Source: Aphrophora alni
Lineage: Eukaryota > Arthropoda > Insecta > Hemiptera > Aphrophoridae
Direction of reading: 5' to 3'
NCBI GenBank assembly: GCA_963513935.1
Contig: OY740774.1
Span: forward strand, 90,098,424 to 90,162,423
DNA: 64,000 bases
Shown here: positions 55,561 through 64,000 of the stretch, one piece after another
Position numbering within the stretch: position 1 is the first letter of the stretch
Layout of the letters: each line of letters begins with the position of its first letter
Notes under the pieces: model-generated
The model's database searches: none
The model's input: only the letters and a program-made list of their open reading frames with translations
Told to the model about the DNA's origin: nothing
Position numbers and translations under genes: made by a program

Positions 55561-58500
55561 AATTCCTTATGCACTCAATTTGTTTTATTTATGTACTTTA
55601 TTTATTTTATCTCAATTGGTAAATCTTATTGGAGAAAATAAGTTGAAAATAAATGAAATTATTCTGAGTACAGGCATCCGTTGAGTAATCGTGTGTTAGC
55701 GCTTTCTCTTTTTTTTAATCAATTCGGAGTTCAAACCATCTGGATGTAACATTTTCAACTTTATTTTAATGTTTTATACTGTATATGATCTCCATATAAC
55801 ATCTTTGTCTGAAAGCGTCTTGTTCTGTATTTTTCCACGCCAGTGTATTTTGTCCTGCGAGGGCCAGTGTCCTGAGCTCCTCATCTCCAGTTGATAACAG
55901 TCAGAAGAGTTTGACAGGTCTATAGGTTATCCGGAGGGCGGCACTTTTTTGGTACATTCTTTCGCCCCCTGAACTTTTATACATGTTGTTAACTAACACT
56001 CTGCCTAAAGGTTTATTACGTTTGTTAAATGATACATTCTTAGTTTTATTGTAGTATTAATACACGATAAAACATGTTTGTTCCAATATATCTTTTCAGA
56101 ATAAGCTTAAAAACAATATCTAATTTAAATATTATTTTTTTATTCTTCAAAGTAAATTTTAGTAACTAGTAAGTAAGGTGACTAAAACATATCAATTTTG
56201 AACCTAACCTATCATTAGATATGTTAGAGTTTCTTTTCTCTGAACAAAGTCCCGCTCAGTGGAAAGCCCTTACCAAACCCCTCTGATCCTTATTAACTGA
56301 AAATGCGGCGCTCAGACCACTGGCCGCTTGGCGGAAGACACCAACTCTGCCTTCGAATACTCTGATAACGTCAAGGTCGGAAGGTCAAAAGAGACCTGAT
56401 AAGAACCCAAAACTACTTGCAAAAATTTGTAGATCCTGACAGGGTATTCGGTATTAACCATCATTACAGTTGTTAACCTATAGTTGAGGTTTTCTTCTTG
56501 TTATTAGGCTTTCAATTTATGTTATACTAATCGCGGTTGTTAGAATTTTTCTAACTTTTCAATAATGTACGTGTTTTTCTAGTAATTTTTTGAAAAAAAG
56601 TATATTTTTTCGACCGAAAAGTTAAATATCGTTAAAATTTGGGATCGTAAATACTTGTCGACTCAACTGTTTGATGTTGTGAAACAAACATAACGCTTCA
56701 GAATACGGCTATTATTTAAAATATTATGATTTTACGAGCGATTCAGCAAGGAGGGTTTGTAGTTAACCACCAAAAATAAAAATAAAACAGCATAAAAAAC
56801 TTTATCTGTGGTGTTTTTACAATTGTATACATTAATAAAGTTCAACTCCACCCCTACAGAACAAAATCTCTGACCGCGGCACTGATGTATCAATAATTCA
56901 TTCTCAAGTATGTGAAACCAAACACTGGAAATTTGAAGAGCTCTGTGTTTGTCTTTGAAGTTGTAGCTTAACGTTGGTAATAGTTTAGTATAGCATCGAC
57001 GTATAAAACCGATGCGTTTAATCAGTTTCTGCTCAAATTTTCAAATTAAATTGTCGTTTTTGCTATAAAAATTAAATTGGGAAACCATTATGGAAGGTCG
57101 CATGTTTTAAAGCTGCCTAATTAATATCCAACATTAGGCATACGTTTGGGTTATAAAACAAATCAGTCGACAAGATTACTAATATTTTTAAATAGGCTAC
57201 ATTATACGATTACCTTTTAAATTAATTTTAAGTAAAACAAACTTTAAATCGCTATAATTGTAATAACAAAGATACTAACTATTGCCTAAGTATTTTGTAA
57301 AATCCATACGCTTTCTCAGACAAAGTATTAAATGAACAGATTTTTTTTTAGAATATTACTTATTTAAAATATAAAAATTATGAAATAGGATGTGTGTATT
57401 AAATATTTTTACTAAAGTAAATGAACCCAACCTAACCTTAATGCCAAGGAAAACCCGATATTCCAAACTTTGTCTGATGTGGAGATGGCATTCTATAGAA
57501 TGCTTAGACAAAGTATGAAATATGCTTGATTTCATACTTTGCCTACCAACTGTAAATAATTTATATAATGACTAAACATTTTATACAATCCCTGATTTAA
57601 CACATTGCTGGTAACATATTTAATTAGAGCTTGACAATGTGTATATTTTTCATTTTTGACATAAGTCTGGTTGATCATAAGTATGTAAAGTCTCTAGGAA
57701 CTTACATAAATCACTTTTCCTTTTCTTGAAAGTTTAAACCATTTCAATATGGTTTCAACCATCACAAGTGCTGATATATTAGAATAACCATAAAATTAAT
57801 TTGAGGTTAGGTTAACCAAATGGAATCATTATAGATTCTCAACACAGTATGTTACATTTCTGTTGTCTCATATAGGTCTCATTTGGTCTTATTTAGGCCA
57901 CATGCCACAAAAATGTTTTTACTCCTTTTAGACAACAAAAATATATCCGAAACTTTTTCATAAAGTTTTACAAAAAAGAAATATGAAGTTTTTGCATGAC
58001 ACCGATTTTTTTAACGACTCGTTGGGCCATTCTGTCGTACTCACCAGTAGGTATTAAAGCAGCTGAATGACACTAAAAGGACTGTAGTAAGTGATGACAC
58101 TTCCCCTATTGGGCGCCATTTTGTTCACCACTGTAAATCATCACAGTGGTAGAAAACATTTTGGAAAAAATTATAATCTATAAAATAATTTTTTTTTTAA
58201 TCTAACTTTTCTTCTTAATTTTTTGTGTATCTATTTTTTCTTCCATGTTGAAAATATATTTTCAATTATTTTTTTAATCGCATTGCATAGCTAAGTTTAT
58301 TTCTCAATTTATAGCAGCATTAAGTTATAATCTCATATAAGCTAAATTAATTATTCCATCAGCCATCTTTGTTGTTTATTTACACCTATATGACATTTGA
58401 AATTTGACAGCTCAGTTACCGCGACCACCGCTCAGAATCCACCACTCTGACGTCACAAATCTACAGGTGGATCTGTCGAATGCAATCATTAACGACGGTT

Positions 58501-59654
58501 ATGGTATTTGAGTAACTTTCTCTCAAACAATGAGTGAGTATCGAGTAGTCTGGGAATAAAATGATTCAGATTGACGTTTAAGTGAAACAATATATAATAA
58601 TTGAAAACTTTCTCCGCTCTAGTCTGTGCCATTTGATAACGACATGGTTATCTTAAAAACAGCAATTTTAAAATCATCGGAATCGAGTAAAAATCCCAAC
58701 CTCAAAAGAAAACAATACATTTAAAGTAAACATTAAACTAGGCCTAGATTCTAAAAATCTGAAAACCCAACCAGCGCATGCGTAGAAACGTGTTATTTTT
58801 TACATGTATTGGGGATACCTTTGCATGTATGAACTGTCATATTTAAAACAAACAAGTGATATTTTCAAACATAACCTAACGTTATACACGCTATGTTTTT
58901 ATAACTGACCTATAACAAATGGATATGTATCAACTGTTCCAACGTTTATTTTAATGAAATCAAAATGAGATCAACATATTGTCAGTATTTACTGTTGATA
59001 TAGAACTGTTGACCTACTACCCTATGACATTTCAGAGTGTAAGCACGAATCAGAAAATACAATTCTAGTGAGAGAAATAAAATAACCGAAAACTCATCTA
59101 ATTACTGTACAATAAAAGGACCATGATTTTTAAAAATAAATCTTTTAAATCATTTCAGATTCTTGAATTTGTTGATAAAATATTTAGATTTTAAATTCAG
59201 TAGTTCATGGTACAAATAAATCAAATATCTGCGACTTTGTCAGTTAGGTTACTTTTAAGTACTTTCGCGCTTATTAAATTTAAAAAGCACAAATGTAACT
59301 AAATTTTATAAAAATATTATTTTTTTTTAGAATCTATAGTAAAATTGTGTACAGTTATTAAAGTTTCACATACGTAGGTTTTTATTTCTACCAAAATTAC
59401 CACTCTTGTAACGGTTCGAAATTGATAAAAACATTTTGAATTTGCCGAAATATTTTATATTATACAAAGGCTAGAAATAAATGCCAATAATATAATTTTT
59501 TAGATTCCTACTGATAAAATATTCAAATACTTCATTAATCAAAATTACCAAAACATTTTTCAGAATTTCGTATTTCGATAAATTTCTATAGTAAAAAACA
59601 ATTTAGTAAAAATTTAATTGATAAGCATGTTTTTGGTTCCAAGTCACAATTTAA
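55561..59654. other. Long segment without recognised genes
   Basis: Mostly AT-rich, with slightly more GC-rich patches at about 55,840-55,980, 56,230-56,450 and 58,390-58,480. Checked for esterase and cathepsin motifs on both strands; none found. A short hairpin lies near 58,110-58,160 (CACTGTAAATCATCACAGTG). Confidence 0.45.
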
Positions 59655-59931
59655 ATAAAATATTTAATTACCTTAGGTCCGTCTTGTGACTTCGTTGTTG
59701 ATTGCTTCTTACATGTTTCGAGGCCGTAACCCCATTATCAAAAAATTACTTTGTTTTTATTTTTGTGTCACTGTATGTTCTTGTGTTAAATGTGTTTTTT
59801 AATATAATCAATGACGAGTTCTTCAAAGTGAACAAAGTAATTTTCTGATGATGGGGTTACGGCCTCGAAACCTGTAAGAAGCAATCAACAACGAAGTCAC
59901 AAGACGGACCTAAGGTAATTAAATATTTTAT
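59655..59931. mobile_element. Hairpin MITE / foldback element
   Basis: About 277 bp whose ends are near-perfect inverted repeats of about 100 bp (outer TTTAATTACCTTAGGTCCGT with its complement; inner GAGGCCGTAACCCC), around a loop of about 75 bp. The palindrome includes the flanking ATAAAATATTTAATTA, so the target duplication cannot be separated by eye (TTAA, TAA or TA possible). It has no coding capacity. Confidence 0.75.
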
Positions 59932-60317
59932 ACAAAAATTTAATTGTTGATAGTGTCCACTCCCCTCAGGGAGACCGAATGTGTGTTGGAGGACTGATCT
60001 TTTGTTTTTCTTAACAAGCATGCTCCAGACAATATCTATGCTAAATTCCTTCCGTAAAACTATTTTTAATTGATTATATAGTGAATTTTTATATTATTCC
60101 CCTTCACTTACACGCCAATTCACATTAAGTTAACCGATATGAGTTCATCCCAATGATCAGTATAACCAAAAGAGGTGACAAATGATACCATTTTTCTGAC
60201 CAGCTGTTATAATCATTTGCTTATTTTGAGGTTATTTTTACATTGTTTTCAAAACTAAAGCAGAGACCTTGTGCGCAGTTCCAGCTGTCTTAAAAAATAC
60301 GTTCATGCTTGTTTTAG
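59932..60317. other. Segment upstream of the esterase exon relic
   Basis: Probable former intron leading to the acceptor TTGTTTTAG at 60,309-60,317. No coding exon recognised. Confidence 0.4.
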
Positions 60318-60457
60318 TCACCACTACTTCCTCAACCATGGACAGGAGTAAGAAGGGCCCTATCACCTGGATCTGATAGTAAGTTATCAATGAGACTTTC
60401 TTGAATTTGGAAGTGAAGACTGCTTGTACCTCAATGTATACTCTCCGGCGCGCGGCG
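60318..60457 (+). pseudogene. Relic of carboxylesterase exon 3, opposite strand to copies A and B
   Basis: After an acceptor the sequence reads SPLLPQPWTGVRRALSPGSD, matching the start of esterase exon 3 (SPLPAQPWTGVKSALLPG). Then, one base out of frame, it reads GSEDCLYLNVYSP, the family motif at the exon's end, followed by a GTATGTAT donor. Its length (140 nt) is close to the 141 nt of exon 3. The frameshift and an in-frame TGA near 60,402 indicate a pseudogene. Divergence is far greater than A versus B, so it is a separate paralogue. I found no neighbouring exons 2 or 4 on the plus strand. Confidence 0.8.
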
Positions 60458-62189
60458 GTATGTATGCAGTTTTTAAACTTATTTATCCAATTATAGCAAT
60501 TTTAACCACTGATAAAGCGCCAAAATGAGCGCGTTGTATTAGCACGATGATAATCGGAGTAACCAACTGTTAAAATGTAGTCAAAACTGTATTTTAACAT
60601 ATAAAAAGTATGACGAACTCATTTACTGTTTGTCTGTTTAAGCACAGTTTAAATTATATGTACTAGTTTTGAATTTGTTGCAGTCAATTAAGTTTAAGTC
60701 TACAATTTTTTAACTTTCAACTTCAAAAGTTCATATAATAACATTTATTTGACACTTTGATTTTCGCTGCCTTTTCGTAGTAAAACCAAAGTTGAAATAA
60801 GTTTTTAATAAATCTTGGCGTTCTTAAAATATCGGCTACTAGCCACGTTGAATAAAACATTAGAAATACACCATGCAACGTTGGCCACAACTGTCAAAGT
60901 TGTATTGTTGTATACGCATTGTTATTATTATGTGCTCAATTGTTGTTGTTTTTAAACATTACCTCTTCAAAAAAACCTACCTGCGAAAGTTTTTATTTCT
61001 ATGATAAGATCAAGTGACCATCTATTTTTTAGCAACTTATTGAATGAGATCAATTGAACCTGTGATCTTCATGACCATGTTAGTAATATTAGTTGGACTG
61101 AGTTTGTCAAGTAACAATTATACATACTTTGAATAATTTCTTTGTTATTTTAGTTAATTAATAGTACAGCGCGAGTTTTTAATTTTATACATAGGATTTT
61201 CCACTTCTAGATAAAAGTAAACTAATTTTAACTTGAACTTTAACTACTCAAGTGTGTTTCAAGTGATTTTTAAACAATGTACCACATGTTAAAACCGAAA
61301 AGAGGTATTTAAAAATTGGTTTCAGCATTAGTTTTGCAATAATATATTACCTCCTTCCTATTTAAAATTGTAGTTTAGAAAATTGTACGCTTGAAGATAC
61401 ACGCAAAATTGTAACGTTCCAAAGAGGTAATGAAATTTAACAAACGTATACAAAATTTGAAGCTGTAATGTTATCACATAAAATACATTAGGTCTGAGTT
61501 TATTATCTTATTGTAAATAGCATACGTTGAACTCTTATGTGCAAAAGAATTATAAAAATTCAACCATAATAAATTAGTGTTACATAATGTCTTTCTGTTT
61601 TTGAACTAAAAGTGTTTTATTACAGACAAGTTTTATTCTTCTTTATACTTTGTAAACGACAAACTTATCATATTGGGAGAAAAATAAATATGAAATATTA
61701 ACAAATGTAATGTTTGAGTTTTAAGAGATAACACATCCTCACTGTGGTTTTACAACGCAGACTGTTTTATTATGTTACAAACTACTAACGTTTATGCTCT
61801 GAAAAACAAAAACTTTTTTACATGGTTTTTAATTTTTTAACCATGATGCTCTTGTCAGGAAAAATTCTACAACTCCGCTTTTTGCGAAAAAATCTTCACC
61901 AAATGCTTTTGTTGAGTTTTTATCCGTTAATTTAATTTCTTTTCAAACAGTTTATACGATTCTAGTATAAGCTTTGTCCAATATCGATTTACCAATATCA
62001 ATAAGAAATAACTAGTATAATAAACTTCTAGGTGGATTTAATTAGCAAGAAATACAAACTTTCTATAATTCGAATATGCTAAAACCTACATTAAAAATGA
62101 TAATATAAATTTTGTCAGTTTGAGAGCAACATATATTTTAAAGTTACTAATTATTTTTAGCGGTCGCCATCTTAAAAAATCTACGGGAA
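60458..62189. other. Segment without recognised genes
   Basis: AT-rich, with no further esterase exon downstream of the exon 3 relic and no repeat structure that I could define. Confidence 0.45.
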
Positions 62190-62870
62190 AAGTAGTGAAG
62201 TATGACAACAGATTAGAGGATTTGGAATTTTCGGACATCTGTTTACTATGTTAAAGGTTTCTGGATGTGAGTGAAAACGTACAAGATCTGAAGTAAGAAG
62301 CTCGTCTAGAGATAACACGAGGAAAACAAAGGATCTTAGATTGAACAACACAACAGAACAGGTTGTAGAAAGGGAAGATACTGTGGAAATTGTAGAGTTT
62401 TGTACTTGGAAATCGGTAGTGTCAAGTAATAAATGAACGGATTCTGTCGTGCACCATAAACTGAAAAAGGAAAAGAGCACTTATGCCTAGCTTATGCCAA
62501 TATGGACACCAATTCAGTTGAGTGAAAGAACAAAACTGACGATTTTAAAAACAAATATCACGGTTGTGAGACTTGGAATGAGTCAAGTAGAATAAAACAG
62601 GACGAACAGATGTTAGAGACAAAACGACTCAGAATAGTAAGGAATTTACTAGCAATTGTGTAAATGAGCGAAGCGAATGAAACTACGACAGCAGATAAAG
62701 TTATGGTAAAGTAAGAAGGAAATGAAAGAAGAGGGATGAAGCGTGGAGGCTCTGTAGTGGAATCCCGAAGGTACAAAAGGAGAGAACGGCTACGGATAAC
62801 CTGGAGGTAATTAGTATTGCTACGAGGAAGACCTGAGGGAAGGTGTAGAAAATGACGATAGTGTGAAGTG
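62190..62870 (+). pseudogene. Decayed LINE (non-LTR retrotransposon) reverse transcriptase
   Basis: In broken plus-strand frames the order of motifs matches the C-terminal half of an insect LINE polymerase: RLEDLEFSDICLL (the catalytic (F/Y)ADD box, damaged, about 62,205), VEIVEFCTWKSVVSSN (compare VE.F.YLGS, about 62,390), GCETWNESSRIKQDEQMLE (about 62,565), LRIVRNLLA, and RGRPEGRCRK near 62,825. At least three frame changes and several stops make it dead. Minus-strand open frames here are antisense shadows. Confidence 0.75.
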
Positions 62871-63071
62871 AAGATATTTTGGTTCTGCCCTATGTTCCTT
62901 GGAGGAATAAAATGACATTAGTTAAGTAAGTTAAAAGGTTGCAAGAAAAATACATACACGATTTTTTTTCTTAAAAAAAAAGTTCCGCAGTTTAGATCTA
63001 AAATATATATTTCAGAAAAAACAGAAACCGATCACGAACAGAATACAATGCATTTTTTACAAAAAAAAAGT

Positions 63072-63245
63072 AAATATGGAATCACATTTCCATGTAGAAC
63101 CTCGAACACTTTGAAAGAAACAATCTTTCAACCACGAAAAATTGAAGATAAATATGAAAACTCAGACGTGTACAAAATAAGCTGTACGGATTGTAGTAGT
63201 TTTTAAATAGGACAGACCGGACGCTCATTCAATCCAGGTTTTAGT
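63072..63245 (+). pseudogene. Penelope-like element GIY-YIG endonuclease remnant
   Basis: The frame reads YGITFPCRTSNTLKETIF, then DVYKISCTDCSSF, stop, IGQTGRSFNPGF. This is the GVYK.C..C...YIGQTGRSF signature of Penelope-like retroelement endonucleases. The Tyr of YIG is replaced by a TAA stop. It follows the LINE remnant by about 200 bp. Confidence 0.8.
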
Positions 63246-64000
63246 GAACCGGTTTTTAGATTAGTTAAATGTGAAGATGAATGACCCAAACCTTCTGCAA
63301 AATCGTTAGTTAAAGCCATTAATGTAACAAAAATGATCTTTATATATACTTTAAAAAATATTATATGATAAACAGCATTACAAGTAGAATGGTAAATATA
63401 ATTAAGATAAAAATGCAAAGATGAGATTAATGAAAATGAAAAGCTATAACGTAACAAATACAATGATGATGGCTATATATAAAGACCATGGTAAACTAAT
63501 CATGTGTAATGAATAGAGAATACAAAGGAAATGTTGAAACATGTGTTTATATGTGTAATCAACATATAAACGAGACAAATACAATAATCATAAAAGTAAA
63601 AAAAAAAAAAAAACAGAATACATCAGTTTTAAGCACAATAAAAATGGGAAATTATATGATACAAGGAAAAATTTGGTGATAATATATAAGAATTGAGTCG
63701 TAATAAACACTCTAAAATAGGGAAAATATAAAAATAAATCTGTTGATTAATTCTCCTTTTGTTTAAAACATTTAATATTTTTATTACAGGTCTGAACTCA
63801 ATTTCTGTGGATTGTAACAATGCTTGTGTATTAATCAATAACGTGATTAAATATTTTGATTATTATAAAATTTTGCCTCTAAAAACCCAAATAAAACCAA
63901 ATAACAGTCTATCCAAAAAAAATACCTTATTCAAGAGTTCTTGTATATATAGAACTATGGATACCAACATAAAATTTGAAATATTTCTAAATCTACTTGC
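63246..64000. other. Right edge, no recognised gene
   Basis: AT-rich sequence with an A-run near 63,600. Short minus-strand frames are not supported by any motif. Part of 63,246-63,320 may continue the Penelope-like remnant. Confidence 0.4.

Noticed and set aside
62181..62776. Minus-strand frames of 99 and 72 codons
   Set aside because: Antisense to LINE reverse-transcriptase motifs on the plus strand.

Overview
The window looks like AT-rich, intron-rich arthropod DNA, most likely from an insect. Supporting signs are short exons with consensus GT-AG introns, an E4/carboxylesterase-type gene, a cathepsin B gene, and mariner-like, LTR, LINE and Penelope-like elements typical of insect genomes. 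Hemiptera is my best guess, because secreted esterases and cathepsin B genes are expanded there, but that is inference. No bacterial-type gene organisation is present, and most open frames are chance ORFs or intron read-through.

The main content is a large direct duplication with an offset of about 28 kb. Copy A (1 to about 17,137) and copy B (27,982 to about 51,832) each carry one complete 11-exon minus-strand carboxylesterase gene: 847-15,222 and 28,832-46,220. I assembled both genes from splice sites. Each gives a 583-residue precursor with a signal peptide, the EDCLY motif, a GESAG nucleophile elbow and a GxxH motif. By eye the two coding sequences differ at about 13 positions and only one changes an amino acid. 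The copies differ mostly by insertions: a mariner-like element, a 1.28-kb insertion and a 0.9-kb segment occur only in B, and microsatellite lengths vary.

Between the copies lie a very young, non-autonomous LTR retrotransposon (17,726-23,696, 4-bp target duplication CGGA, no gag-pol) and a broken plus-strand cathepsin B gene (exons at about 24,579, 25,969 and 26,756). Beyond the copy B gene, 46,660-50,273 is a patchwork of inverted pieces of the esterase 5' region and of the cathepsin B locus. It includes one intact minus-strand cathepsin B exon whose plus-strand counterpart is truncated.

The right flank (51,833-64,000) has no intact gene that I can recognise. It contains a 107-bp satellite array, a diverged relic of esterase intron 2, a frameshifted plus-strand esterase exon, a hairpin MITE, a LINE reverse-transcriptase remnant and a Penelope-like GIY-YIG remnant. 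The region reads as an esterase cluster being amplified and rearranged amid repeats. Two alleles assembled in tandem remain a serious alternative explanation.
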